A DNA stretch of 64,000 nucleotides from Adiantum capillus-veneris (GCA_014529385.2 CM043948.1:80342760-80406759), one strand, 5' to 3'; positions 9,971-22,080 are shown, numbered from the stretch's first letter. Translations and numbers: made by a program. Notes: generated by a model not told the origin, from the sequence alone.

Positions 9971-11533
9971 TCATGGCTTATCTTGGGGGTTCGCAACTGG
10001 GTAGTTTAACTTTGAATACTCTTTTGGTGTTCGTCGTAATTCCCTCTCGTGATCCTCCTCACTGGCTTTTTCCTTTGTAGTAACAGTTTTGGTCTCCGTG
10101 GTCTCTATCGAATCTGAGTCATCCTCAGGGTCATTCATATACACGGGATCCTCTCCTGTCCCTATGTTAGTCTTTGAACTAGGTTTTGAGCTAGAAGCAT
10201 TAAGGGATTTCTTTCTTCGTGTTTTCTTCTTTCTCGCTCGGCCAATGGATGCAGCATCTCTCTCTTCGAGGATGTAATTTTGCTTTTGGAGCATCGACCG
10301 TGTGAGTGCATTCACTGGTGCTATGTTTATAGTTGGTGGTGTCCCATCAACAATCTCTATTATGTTCAATGGTGTGATTTTCGGTACGTTTGGATTGTTA
10401 GGACACTGTGCGATCAAATGATCTATGCCACAACGATTACAAGTGAGTATTGGCATTGCCAATGCACTCCCTTGACTTGTTTGCATTAGTGCGGCATTCT
10501 TTTGTATTCTAATGGGGCACTCAACTACTCGATGTGGTCCACCACATTCGTAGCACTGAAGAGGTGGTCTCCTAGAAAAACTATTAATGTTTTGGCCTCT
10601 TGCTGCTAGCGCAGTAGCTTGATATACCGGTTTGATTTGTCCCCAATGGTCTTCCATATAGTACATGGGACACTCCTCAAGCATGTCGACTCCATAGGTG
10701 ATACTAGAGTCTATGTCCTCTTCGCAATCTACATAAGTACTAGATGACTCGCAACCTATTTGGTTCATAGGTGTAACTCTTGGATGAGGGGGTTGCGGTC
10801 CTAGCACTGGAGGTGGCAACGGTGTGGTTTGGACCACATTTTGGGTTCTAGGGACCATGTGTTGTAATGGCAATTGTTGCTCCATGGGTGGGGTAGGCAT
10901 CAATGCAGGAACTCGAGGTGAGTCTGCCCAAGCTATAGGCGGTCTATTTTCCATGATGCGTTTAAGCATTAGGCAATCCTTCGCTTGATGGCCATACCTA
11001 CCACACGCGTTACAAGTCCCGTTAAACTTTACTCTGAAATTAGGGCATTCACTCGTAGTATGTGGGCCCAAGCAAATTGAGCAGCATTGTTGCTCCCTTC
11101 TTGGATACATATGAGTGTTTTGTGGAGCACGATTACCCCTAAGGCTTTCTTGGATGGCCTTTGTGAGATCTGCCAAAGTCATCTCAGATATCGTTTGCTC
11201 TTTCACGATTGGCTTTATCTTCATTGGTTCATGCCCTGATGCTTGCGAGATACTAGACTTCGGCTCGGCAGACACTCTTTCTCCTGCAATCATTAAATTA
11301 TCCTCCAATTGGATTGCATTCATAGTGACTGCTTCCCAAGTAGTGATACCTCTAATGACTAGGCCATTATAAATACTTTCATGTCGAAGTCCCCTAATGA
11401 ATCTATCGAGCAATTGGTTGTTGTTGAATCGCTCGTTTGGATTGCATCGAGAATTCAAATTCTTTAGGCGACTAATGAAGTTTCTCACGGATTCACCTTC
11501 TTCTCGTTCTGGAGCTGAGAGGCTACACCCCAA
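9971..11533 (-). pseudogene. Gag: capsid C-terminus and four zinc knuckles
   Basis: The 520-codon stretch starts in the retrotransposon Gag capsid fold (EREEGESVRNFISRLKNLNS, LLDRFIRGLRHESIYNGL). Four CCHC zinc knuckles follow: CSICLGPHTTSEC, CNACGRYGHQAKDC, CYECGGPHRVVEC and CNRCGIDHLIAQC. Only the second has standard CX2CX4HX4C spacing. The other three are CX2CX3HX4C. A Lys/Arg-rich patch (RARKKKTRRKKS) follows the knuckles. Nucleocapsid packages element RNA. The first codons overlap the preceding capsid frame out of phase, marking a frameshift near 11530. Confidence 0.9.
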
Positions 11534-12024
11534 AGTACTCCCTCTCGTATGTATTCTTTTAAGAACAATCTCCTAAGAGTAGAGTAGATCGTTTTCTCTT
11601 CTACTCTTAAGGTTCTATACCAATCTCCAGCCTTTCCGCTTAGGGTCAAACTCAAAGCCTTACACTTATGTAGCTCATTGTGCTCTTCCAAGGAATCGCA
11701 CACATGTTCAAAGACTTCCATATGCTTTCTAGCATCTCCATCTCCACTGAATTTCTGTGTGAGCTTAGCTACTTGAACTGCCTTGCTCCTAGGCTCTCTA
11801 TCAGGTGCACTACGCATGTTTTCCGCAATAGAGCGACCGATAGTTTGAGCAAATGCTGCCAAATCTCCTATTTGAGCAGGTATAATGGGTGTATGTGCTC
11901 CTGGAACCACATGTGAGATGGGAGTTGGCCTTGGCCTTGGCATACGCGTGGCTCTTGGGTCCCAAATTTCGTACGGTGGTGTACCAGACGGTGGTCCAAA
12001 GTTTACAGGCATGGCCCTAGGCAT
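11485..12024 (-). pseudogene. Gag: capsid N-terminal part
   Basis: A 179-codon stretch with a Pro-rich start, then a capsid core: AQTIGRSIAENMR, KFSGDGDARKHMEVFEHVCD, CKALSLTLSGKAGDWYRTL and LFLKEYI. This is the standard Retrotrans_gag pattern of plant gypsy elements. The reading leaves phase after KEYI, and capsid sequence continues in the 11533-9971 stretch, so one base was gained or lost there. It is in phase with the upstream 13365-12034 stretch. Confidence 0.9.
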
Positions 12025-12033
12025 AGGGGGTGC

Positions 12034-13365
12034 CTAATAGTTATTATTAAATGGCATGTCTCCACTTGTATAAGAGCTTGGATAATTCCATTGTGGATTG
12101 TAAGCTCTTGGAATAATCGGAGGTGTAGGAGCTACATGAGGCTGAGGTACGACAGGTACATATGATTGATACATACATGTAGGTATAGTTGGGGGCACTG
12201 TGCTACTAGGCATGGGCGCAGTGTTAACAAATGAACTCCATGGTGTACTTCTTGTCATGCTCACCACTGGGATATGCATGGTAGCCGTAGTGTCATTAAG
12301 AGAAAGATGAGCTAGATCTGGGAAGGTAAAGCTTCCACTTGTGGGCTCAGATTGTACTGAGGCTCCTGGCGAAACAACATATGGAGGATCAATGGGGCTC
12401 ACTGAGGGAGTCTCCATTTGTGATAGGGTTGGTTGGTTGGCCTTTCCCGTATCCAAGAATCTCATTAGGCCTATTGAAGGAATGTTGATCCCTGTGTTCT
12501 GTCTTTCTAACTCGACAATCCTATGGAGGACATCACAGACTTTCTGTTGTTGCTCATCTATGCTAGTAGCACCCGATGTGGATTGTATAACATCTAACCA
12601 ACCCACATGATAGGTGTGTCTTGTGTACCGATCAGTTAAAGCTTCTGCTTGTAGTTCATACTCCCAATTTTCGTTTAGGAATAACCCATCTAGGCCTGGC
12701 GTGCTGGAGGTTTCCCTCAAGGTGGAAGCATTATTGCTCCCCATCGCTTGCCCCTCCGTGACTGCTACCTTGGGAGCACTCGGTTGCTCGGCTGGCATGA
12801 TTGTTGTCATAGGAGCCTTTGCTTTCAGGGTTCGACTTTGTTCTAGCCTTCGTAGGTTCTCAATTTCCCTCTCCCTTGTTGCTTGCATATAGCGTTCGAT
12901 CTCTTGTACTTCGGCAAGACTCCTACCATCGGGTAGTAGAACCTCAGAGGGAGATAGTCCTAAAGGATCAGGAGATGCAGTGGATGGAACATTCACATGC
13001 ACACTCTCAAGAAGCATAGGGTCTATTTTAGGCATGAATGACGAATTTACTTCCCCACTCCCTTCATTTATTTCATTAACCGCATGTTCAGAGCGAGTAG
13101 CTCTACTAAGGGTCTCTTTTAAGCGGCTAAACACACTAGACCCGGGCGGTGGGCCCATGGCATGCATGTCTTGACTTGAACTATTAGGGTTTGGTGTAGG
13201 ATACCCCTCCATGACTTCATAGTCAGAGGAAGAATCACTAGACGCGATATGACGATCTTGGGTCGTGCTACCTTCAGTCCCGGCCGAAGGTCCAGAACCT
13301 AGGGTGGAGGAATAATGGGTGCCCGCGTAAATGGAGGCACTACCAATATGATCGTTCTCTAACAC
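12034..13365 (-). pseudogene. Gag N-terminal region, 443 codons, low-complexity
   Basis: Starts at ATG 13365, the first long minus-strand frame after the leader, and runs in phase into the capsid stretch with one intervening stop. The middle contains a predicted coiled-coil segment (SLAEVQEIERYMQATREREIENLRRLEQ) and a second helical block (TSIDEQQQKVCDVLHRIVELERQ). The rest is Ser/Thr/Pro-rich. An extension of this size ahead of capsid is large for gypsy Gag. Its role is unknown, though matrix-like or oligomerisation are the obvious guesses. Confidence 0.7.
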
Positions 13366-13989
13366 TCGTCAAGAGCGTAGGTTCATATGACTTGGATCCC
13401 CTAGAAGTGTCAGTGAGGGCCCGTGAAGGCTGCTCACCTAGTAATTTTGGGTGTTTTGCAACCCAAGTCTTTTCTTATTTATTTATTTTTTGATTTTTTG
13501 GTCCTTTTTTTCTGACCCAGCTATAGAATAGAACGTATAATAGCTCAAAACGAGCGTCTCGGTCAGAGGGACGTGCGGTGCTTTACAGCCCTCCGTTTGG
13601 TCACTTTATGCCCTCGGAATCCCTAAAACCGTCAATTTCCAGTAGGGAACTAGGCCCAAATTAGAAAGTCTAAGGGTGCAAGTGGGAAGAGAAGGGAGGA
13701 GAGTGGAGGACTTGCCCCACATGCTCTCATTCCCTCTTGACGTGGTAGGGTATATATATAAGAGTGAGTCTAGTATATATCATAAGACTGAGGACTGAGG
13801 CTTGGGCCTGAGCTTTCCAAGCTTGGGCTTGGGGAAATGATCCCGATCCCGATCAAAATTTTAGTGGAGCCCCCCAGTCACTCACACGCGCAATGACCCC
13901 GCGCGGTTTTGGGTGACCCTTTCTTGGCCACTCACGCGCGCAACGACCCCGGGCGGTTTTGGGTGACCCTTTCTTGGCCACAGACACTG
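13366..13989 (-). other. Proximal leader of the gypsy element
   Basis: Untranslated sequence between the LTR-proximal leader and gag. It holds the two 50-bp tandem repeats and an AT-rich run (tatatatataagagtgag) near 13750. No frame is supported. Confidence 0.7.
13881..13980. repeat. Two tandem 50-bp repeats in the leader
   Basis: Units at 13881-13930 and 13931-13980 differ at only a few positions and share ggttttgggtgacccttt. Both end tcttggcca. They are absent from the second leader copy at the left end, which breaks off before this point. Confidence 0.95.
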
Positions 13990-14469
13990 TCACCTACCTA
14001 ACCTCCCAGTCAACAGCTCACAGACAGCTCACTACCTTATCTACTTACTAACAGTGTTGTTAACCACTCACTAATCTGTTAACTGCTTACTGACAGTGAG
14101 CTAATTGTCCACCTACTTCCTCTCTCGCTACCTTACAGTGCAAAGACTGTGTGCAGGCAAACCTTGACAGAAAACTGTGTACAGACTGTGTGCAACAGAA
14201 ATTGCTAACTGCCTTCCTACTTATTCATTCACTGCAAACAAGCTAACGACTACTAATTGTGCAAAGACTGTGTGCAAACAGAAAACAGAACATTATGCAA
14301 AAATCACAGAACTTGCAGAAAATACAAAAATTAACAACTTGCAGAAAAACAACTCATTCCTCTTCCTCTTCCTCTTCCTCTTCTTTCCTACTACAAACAA
14401 CTCATAGGAGAAGCACAAAGTGCCTCTTGGGCTTAGTGCAGGGCAATTCCCCGATAGCGGCGCCAAAAA
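13990..14469 (-). repeat. LTR-proximal leader, paired with 677-1150
   Basis: Leader sequence between PBS and the 50-bp repeats, rich in GGAAGA on the element's strand. It is nearly identical to 677-1150. Small frames here are not coding: they are shared with the other copy only as part of the repeat. Confidence 0.85.
14448..14465 (-). promoter_or_regulatory. Primer-binding site, right copy
   Basis: The minus strand reads TGGCGCCGCTATCGGGGA, four bases beyond the 5' LTR end. It is the tRNA-Asp-type PBS with three differences from the Athila consensus, two more than the left copy. Confidence 0.85.
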
Positions 14470-14710
14470 TGTGCGCTCCTTGCCGCACTGTCGAAGCAAG
14501 GGCCTTGCCTAACACTGTGTGCGAGTCATAGACGGCTCGAAGCACACAACTAGCTTAACTAGTAAGCTCAAAAGAGGGCAATGGTGTGTCACTCATCGCT
14601 CTATGCTCCTGCCATGGAGGATTCCTCGTCGCGAAGAAGAAGGAGAGGTCGCTACGTCGCGCTCAACCGCTTCACCGCCGTCGTGCCTTCGTAATGCTCG
14701 ATCGCACACA

Positions 14711-14758
<48 letters not shown>

Positions 14759-15086
14759 CACACACACACATATACACACACACGAGGAGGTGAAGAAGAA
14801 GAAGATGGAGAAGGAGATGGAGCAAGAGCACTCTTCTATTGCACAAATGAGAGAATGAGTGAATTTTAGGTTTAGTTGGCTTTTATATGAGCTCACCCCA
14901 TTCACACTTGGGCGCCCATGCTTAGCCAACTAATCCCTTGACTGTCCCGATTAGAGTGCGCCTCTCATCAGCGATCACTCTTACCCTTTTCCTATTGGTC
15001 CGACAAGCCCAGTACCTGACTCTACCAAATACATAATACACGTCCGTCGTAGATGATGGGGTGTCCGTGAGCCGTGAGGGTTAACA
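14470..15086 (-). repeat. Right (5') LTR of the large gypsy element
   Basis: Matches 1151-1773 along its length, with differences mainly in the (CT)n/(CA)n tract (about 14715-14780) and scattered substitutions. On the element's strand it begins TGTTAACC at 15086. TATAAAAG lies at 14880-14887 on the minus strand. Transcription would run leftward through PBS and gag. Confidence 0.92.
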
Positions 15087-15098
15087 AAAGGACTCTAG

Positions 15099-15277
15099 GA
15101 AATTGAAACTGGCACGGTATTAAGCTGAGACGCATTTTAAGGACTCCCAACAGGATGCGGGAGACTGCGTGATGCAACAGAAAGAGAGAGAGGCTCGGAC
15201 TCATCCCGTGCATGGTAGTCCTGGCAGTGTTCGAGAAAAATGTGTCTCAACTTAATATCGTGCCGTTTTTAATTTCT
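15099..15277. repeat. Inverted pair of MITE-family ends
   Basis: A word reading gaaattgaaactggcacggt (from 15099) and continuing attaagctgagacgca returns inverted at about 15241-15277 with few changes. It flanks roughly 100 bp. Both arms belong to the same family as 30333-30545. Confidence 0.7.
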
Positions 15278-15540
15278 AAAATGCCGGTTGAGAGCAAGGG
15301 GAAAGGGAGAAATTCTGCCCCAAATTCCGTCCCCCAAACGTGAAAAAGTATCTTAATTTTTTTAAATTTCCTCTTGGAAAATTCAATGAAAGGAATTTTG
15401 TATGTTTGCAAATGCTGAGGCTTTAAATTTCCTCTTGAAAAATTCAATGAAAGGAATTTTGTATGTTTACAAACGTCGAGGCGGCTGGAAAATTCAATGA
15501 AAGGAATTTTGTATATTTGCAAACGTTGAGGCAACAGGCT
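15225..15540 (-). mobile_element. Decayed hAT-like MITE with internal triplication
   Basis: One end, CAGTGTTCGAGAAAAATGTG at 15225, matches the terminal repeat of the bounded element at 30333-30545, and the interior runs in the reverse order to that copy. The block aattcaatgaaaggaatttt occurs three times (about 15381, 15440, 15490), whereas the bounded copy has it once. No clear second terminus or 8-bp duplication is found. Confidence 0.6.
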
Positions 15541-15580
15541 TGCTCTACTCTCTTTCGCCAGCACTGTGCACACACGTGCC

Positions 15581-15582
<2 letters not shown>

Positions 15583-15633
<51 letters not shown>

Positions 15634-15742
15634 AGGTACGCATTGTGCATTGTTTTCATTCACCGTTTTTGCTCAGTGCACACCAACCTGAGCCCGCCTG
15701 AGTGTTCAAGAGACGGCATGTGGCAAAGGGGGGGGGGGGGGG
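15583..15742. repeat. (CT)n tract and a run of 15 G
   Basis: A CT microsatellite at about 15583-15628 is followed by 15 consecutive G at 15728-15742. Homopolymers of this kind are prone to sequencing error. Confidence 0.9.
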
Positions 15743-15837
15743 AGCCGGAATCCCCTCCCCCATTATCTATTAGTTTAGATTATATATAGTATAGATTGTG
15801 ACTTTTTGACAAAACTGAAAAGTCAAATAGAAGGCTG

Positions 15838-16064
15838 TCAAGCTTCATGCTTTCTAAGGCATTGGGCAACACAAAATCTTTTCTTTGATATATGAGCGTT
15901 CATTTCATTTTTCAAAACTCAAGACATGTCAAAAATTTTAAGCTCAATTATATATAGTATAGAAGACTCTCAAGCTTCATGCTTTCTAAGGCATTGGGAA
16001 ACACAAAATCTTTTCTTTGATATATGAGCGTTCATTTCATTTTTCAAAACTCAAGACATGTCAA
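15838..16064. repeat. Tandem duplication, 132-bp period
   Basis: The segment starting tcaagcttcatgctttctaa at 15838 recurs at 15970 with near identity. Each unit is preceded by a word resembling tatatagtatag, which looks like the Helitron-type 5' terminus described below. These may be truncated ends of that family. Confidence 0.85.
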
Positions 16065-16129
16065 TCATTAGATTTACACACTCTTCATTTCAACTAGTAT
16101 GTGACCCGCGCGTTGCTGCGACCAAAGAA

Positions 16130-16368
16130 ACATGGCACTATTCTCATAGGGCTATCTTTTCCTCCCAGTGGAACACCATCAATACTCTATTCTACATGTA
16201 TAGTCTGTTGTATTTTTAAAAGTGATGCATGACACAACCTCTTGACAAATTCTAACAAATATGAATATGTAGCTGCAAATCATTTTTTAATACCAAGCTT
16301 GGGAGCTAGGCTAGCTCAAACAAATAATTTTTTGTGAGTTGTTAGCCCTTCTTCAATAAACTTCTATT

Positions 16369-16409
<41 letters not shown>

Positions 16410-18660
16410 CTCCTTTTTGTGTGTCTGGGTCTAGCACTGCTACTAAGCTTGATTATATAGCTTAGATAAGTTAGCATGGTGTGAAATATTTGAAAGCTAA
16501 GAGAATTCAATGTGATCATAAAACTTTGTTTGAAAATGGATTGGATTCTATAGAGTTGGTTTCAACAATGGAAACAAAATTGGTTTCAACAATGGAGTGG
16601 GTTCAATAGAATTGGTTTCAACAACGGGAACACAATTGGATTCAATGTTTTGACTCCACTCTCTTACTTGCTTCTATCCTTGCTTCTTTCTTGTGAGAGC
16701 AAGGCATGACAATAGTGCACATCATAACCTACTATATAGTAGGAAGGACGTTTTCCCCTTGGTCTACCTAGGGTTGATAGAAGTGCTACCAAATGCAAAA
16801 GTACAAACTGAGTAAGTAAGCAAGTTTTTAAATATGAGTTTCCATAACTGGTACAATGTGTATCGTAAAACTTTTCATGTCTAAGAGTGGAGTTGTAAAA
16901 AAATTATTAGGGCTCGTAGTTTCCATCGTAGCAAGAGAGCTTCAAGTTTCAAAGAGATGAGTTGACTTTCTTTTAATATCAAGAATGTGATTGGCCCTTC
17001 CGTCTATGTTTCTCTAAAGCTGCCACACTTGTTTGCATCTCTATCTATGTTTTGTGCACAAGTATGGTAATAGTGTTCATCATATCATAATGATGCATAA
17101 GTAGGTTAGTACGTGTACACTATTTGTTCATGTACACGTATGCACCATCGGCACATTTAAATGTTATAGAAATGAAAGCAAATAAGGTCACCTAATAGTT
17201 TATGTGGATGCTCTGGGCCTTCCTAAAAAATTTTAAGCTCCATTATATATAGTATAGAAGTTGTATGTGAATGCTCAAAGAAAATCTAGATTTAGTGTAA
17301 TCCTACGTACAAATTTTGATTTACCTCTAAATGCGAATTGAAGGTGAGAAGAAACCCTGATTTTACCAGAATTCCACATATAAATTTTGAGATTCACATC
17401 TAAATCTGCCCTCCCACCTCGGATTCCTCATGTTGCTTTGGATTTGGTCACGCCGCCTTGGGTTCACTCACCTTCTGCCTCGGTTTTGCTTGTGTTCAAC
17501 GTTAAACCTCGAATTTGTTTTCAAATACAAAGCTTCCAATGCTCATATAGTAGAAGTAGATTGCGTCTAAAACTTTTCATATGCATGTTTACCAAGTGTC
17601 TCAGCAGAAGCATTGTGTATATGAGTGGCTATCAGATTGCTTGAAAGAAAAACACAAGTTTTGTGTATTCTCACATATGAAAATTTGAAATCCACCTCTA
17701 AATTCTAGTTTTGAAGATAAGAAAACCTACAAATTTTAGGGAAAAATCATTGATGAAACATTGCAAAATTGCCTTTAATTTTTCAATAAGTCGGTTTTTA
17801 AACTGTTTTGAAAAAACATTGTATTGTGTGCAAATGCTCAATGTAAACTTAGGTTTAGCTATAAATTTTGAGATTTAGCCATAAATTCTCTTTTTGTTTT
17901 TGCTATACTCACAATTGTGAGTAAGAGAATTTATATTAACGTGACTGGATTGTATTCTTTTGAAGCTAATATAGATTTAGCAACAAAATTCTAACTTGAA
18001 GGCAAGAACAAAAACCAAGTTTAACACAAAGAAAAAAAGAAATTTAGTGTAAATTTTCTCTGTCTCTTGCCTTTGCCATCTCGGTTTTGCTCGTGCCACT
18101 TCAGATCCGTACATGCTGCCTTGGGTTTGCTCCCCCTTTTTGCCATCTCAAATTTTCTCGTCACCTCAGATTCGTGCATGCCGCCTTGGGTTCCCTAGCA
18201 AAAACACTTGTCTTTCACATTGATTTTGCTTGTCTGATTTGCTACAATTTTTCCTATCTATCGGTTTTTAAACTTTTGTGAAAAAAGCATTATACTGTAT
18301 GCGAATGCTCAAAGTAAACTTAGGTTTAGTGTAATCCTACCAATCAATTTTGAAACTCAACCATAAATTATACCTGGAAGGCGAGAACAAAACACCCAAG
18401 CTTAGCACAAATCCTAGAGAAATTAAGGGTAAAAACCTTCAAATATCATCAAGATTTTTCTCCTCGTTCCGCCTTTGCTACCTCGGATTTGCTTGGTCCA
18501 CTTTGGATTTGGGCACACACCGACGTGGGTTTGCTTGCCTTTTTCTCACCTATTCCCACGCTTTGGATTCTTCGGATTGGCACAACCCACCTTGGGTTTG
18601 CTTGTCTTACGCTTTGATTTTTCTCGCCTTCAACACTTTCCTCCACCCCTCGTCTTGGAA
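16130..18660. other. Unassigned AT-rich DNA
   Basis: No supported gene. Contains a (GA)n tract at 16375-16407, a palindrome TACTCACAATTGTGAGTA at about 17906-17923, and several blocks repeating aaacttaggtttagtgtaat and phrases encoding no stable frame (near 17270, 17850, 18310). These blocks look like diverged copies of one repeat. Confidence 0.5.
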
Positions 18661-18669
18661 TCAACCTCT

Positions 18670-18675
<6 letters not shown>

Positions 18676-18721
<46 letters not shown>
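18676..18721. repeat. (CT)n microsatellite
   Basis: Uninterrupted CT repeats between unassigned repeats and the inverted-repeat block. Confidence 0.95.
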
Positions 18722-18724
<3 letters not shown>

Positions 18725-18812
18725 CGTAAACACCATTGCTGACTCGAAGGATGAAAATACACCCACACACGATCCTTCTCGCGTCAATTTTTGTAGAGCT
18801 CTCTCTCTCTCT

Positions 18813-18868
18813 TAGAAGTTAAACTATGTGCCACCCTTTAAAATTCATAAACTCTATCATTTATGACG

Positions 18869-18908
<40 letters not shown>

Positions 18909-19006
18909 TAGATAGATAGATATATATATATACACACACACACTTAGGATCGTCATAAATGATAGAGTTTATGAATTTTAAAGGGTGGCACATAGTTTAA
19001 CTTCTA
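18813..19006. repeat. Perfect 59-bp inverted repeat around an (AT)n/(GATA)n loop
   Basis: Arms 18813-18871 and 18948-19006 are perfect reverse complements over 59 bp. The 76-bp loop is (AT)n, GATA repeats and (CA)n. The right arm is the first part of higher-order repeat copy 1. A diverged form starts copy 2 at about 20810, where the inverted partner is missing. Confidence 0.95.
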
Positions 19007-19262
19007 AAAATAGAAGGGGATAAAATATATTAGAACAGGTAAAAGGCCTGTCAATTGGGCAATCTCTCTTCTCATTTGGGATGCTAGTGTCACGGCTGAT
19101 TGTTTACGTACATTTTACCCATTTTAAGGTACTTTTTTGTTTTCTATGGGAGAAAATGTTAGCCACTCTCTCAAAAATACACTACAATTCCAAGAAAATA
19201 ATAATTTCTTGGAAATTGGCAAGGGTCCCCATGGTGAGTAGGAGTCCCCATGAACTTGATGG

Positions 19263-19321
<59 letters not shown>

Positions 19322-19779
19322 GACCAATGACATGTGTAACAACCCCATCATTTGCATGCATGTCCCCAAAGCGATACAAAACGAAGTCGACTCACAAACA
19401 CACCAACCTTCTCCTTTTTCTAGAGATAGATATTTGACATTAGTTAGTGTATATATCCATATGTGTGTGTGTGTGAAAATTTATAGATTTTTTAGGGTGG
19501 CACATGGTTTAACTCTCAGAAATAAAATGGATCAAATAACTCTCAACTGATAAAAGGCCCGTCAATTAGGAATCTCTCTCCCCATTTGAGATGCCAATGT
19601 TAGGGTTGGTTTTTTGTTAGATATTTGACCCATTTTAAGGCATTTTTCTTGTTGTTTTGTGTGGGAAAAAATGTTAGCTACTCTTTTATAAGTACATGAT
19701 AATATTGAGAGAATAACAATTTCTTGGAATTTGAAAGGCAAGGGTGTCTCTCAATAAGAGTCCCCATGAGCTCAATCGT

Positions 19780-19841
<62 letters not shown>

Positions 19842-20303
19842 AATGACATGTAAAACAACCTATCATTTGCATGCATGTCCCCAAAGCGATACAAAATGAA
19901 GTCCACTCACAAACAATCAAACCTTCTCCTTTTTTTCTAGGGATAGATGTTTGACATTAGTTAGTGTGTGTATATGTGTGTGTGTGTGTGTCCATCATAA
20001 TATAGAAATTTTATAGATTTTTTAGGGTGGCACATGGTTTAACTCTCAAAAATAAAAAGGATTTAATAACTCTGACTTGATAAAAGGCCCGCCAATTGGG
20101 AAATATCTCTCGCCATTTGAGATGCCAATGTTAGGGTTGTTTTTTTTCAAACATTTTACCTATTTGAAGACATTTTTCCTGTTTTATATGGAAAAAATAT
20201 TAGCTACTCTTTTGAAAATACATGATAATATTAAGAAAATAACAATGTCTTAAGGTGAAGGGTGTCCCTAGTGAGTAGGAGTCCCCATGAGCTCAATCGT
20301 AAA

Positions 20304-20343
<40 letters not shown>

Positions 20344-21126
20344 AATGTAGATAACAACCCCTACCTTTGAATGCATGTCCTCAAAGCGAGACTGACCTAA
20401 ATTGATGTGCAGACATGCGAACCTTCTTCTTTTTCTCAACCGCTTTTAAAAATAAAAACTTACACAAATTTTTAAAAGGTATCAATATTGATCTTGAAAA
20501 AAGCCCTTTGATAAAACAAAGCCAAATATATCATTAAAAATCAATTTTTTATTAAATAACAAAATTTCCACCAAAATTATGTTTACTTGCCTAGGTGGAG
20601 TGAAACTAAATTTATACATTTATTCTATGTATAGTTGAAAGTCTTTGGTCTTTACATTGTACATTTTGAAAGGCTTTTCATTTCCCTATGCATGTCAAAT
20701 TGACCCTTCACTTTTGCATTTTACATTAGATGTTTGATCTAAACTTTTGTGAAGTGAACCAATGCATGACAAATGGATGTCTTCTTCTTGCTTGATAGAT
20801 ATATACTTAGGCTGGTCATAATTGAGAGAGTTTATGAATTTTAAAGGGTGGCACATAGTTTAACTTCTAAAAATAGAAGGGGATAAAATATATTAGAACA
20901 GGTAAAAGGCGTGTCCGTTGGGCAATCTCTCTTCTCATTTGGGATGCTAGTGTCACGGCTGATTTTTTACGTACATTTTACCCATTTTAAGGTACTTTTT
21001 TGTTTTCTATGGGAGAAAATGTTAGCCACTCTCTCAAAAATACACTACAATTCCAAGAAAATAATAATTTCTTGGAAATTGGCAAGGGCCCCCTTGGTGA
21101 GTAGGAGTCCCCATGAACTTGATGGA

Positions 21127-21176
<50 letters not shown>

Positions 21177-21538
21177 TCATGACCAATGACATGTGTAACA
21201 ACCCCATCATTTGCATGCATGTCCCAAAGCGATACAGAATGAAGTCGACTCACAAACAGACCAACCTTCTCCTTTTTGCTACAGATAGATGTTTGACATT
21301 AGTTAGTGTATATATCCATATGTGTGTGTGTGAAAATTTATAGATTTTTTAGGGTGGCATATGGTTTAGCTCTCAAAAATAAAAAGGATCAAATAACTCT
21401 CAACTGATAAAAGGCCCGTCAATTGGAAATGTTAGCTACTCTTTTATAAGTACATGATAATATTAAGAGAATAACAATTTCTTGGAAATTTGAAAGGCAA
21501 GGGTGTCTCTGAGTAAGAGTTCCCATGAGCTCAATCGT

Positions 21539-21588
<50 letters not shown>

Positions 21589-22033
21589 AATGACATGTAA
21601 AACAACCTATCATTTGCATGCATGTCCCCAAAGCGATACAAAATGAAGTCGACTCACAAACATCCTTTTTTTCTAGGGATAGATGTTTGACATTAGTTAG
21701 TGTGTGTATATGTGTGTGTGTGTGTCATAATATAGAAATTTTATAGATTTTTTAGGGTGGCACATGGTTTAACTCTCAAAAATAAAAAGGATTTAATAAC
21801 TCTGACTTGGTAAAAGGCCCGCCAATTGGAAAATATCTCTTGCCATTTGAGATGCCAATGTTAGGGTTGTTTTTTTTCAAACATTTTACCCATTTGAAGA
21901 CATTTTTTCTGTTTTATATGGAAAAAAATTTAGCTACTCTTTTGAAAATACATGATAATATTAAGAAAATAACAATGTCTTAAGGGCAAGGGTGTCCCTA
22001 GTGAGTAGGAGTCCCCATGAGCTCAATCGTAAA

Positions 22034-22080
<47 letters not shown>

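Larger units (their letters stand above)
1151..15086 (-). mobile_element. Ty3/gypsy LTR retrotransposon, ~13.9 kb, tRNA-Asp primed, decayed
   Basis: Element limits are the two LTRs (14470-15086 as 5', 1151-1773 as 3'). From right to left it carries PBS, leader, gag (capsid and zinc knuckles), protease, reverse transcriptase, RNase H, integrase, a C-terminal extension with a second retropepsin-like domain, a 3' non-coding region and a polypurine tract. Protease-RT-RNase H-integrase is the Ty3/gypsy order, and the PBS is of the Athila type. No chromodomain is visible. Coding was probably one long frame: 13365 to about 11530 in one phase, then a second phase to about 7064, then a third to 3816, with several in-frame stops. 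It cannot now make a full polyprotein. No target-site duplication is found, because the left edge is rearranged. Confidence 0.95.

Noticed and set aside
13971-13980. TGGCCAAGAA on the minus strand as the primer-binding site
   Set aside because: It lies in the 50-bp tandem repeat and does not match a plant tRNA 3' end that I know. The TGGCGCC site fits much better.
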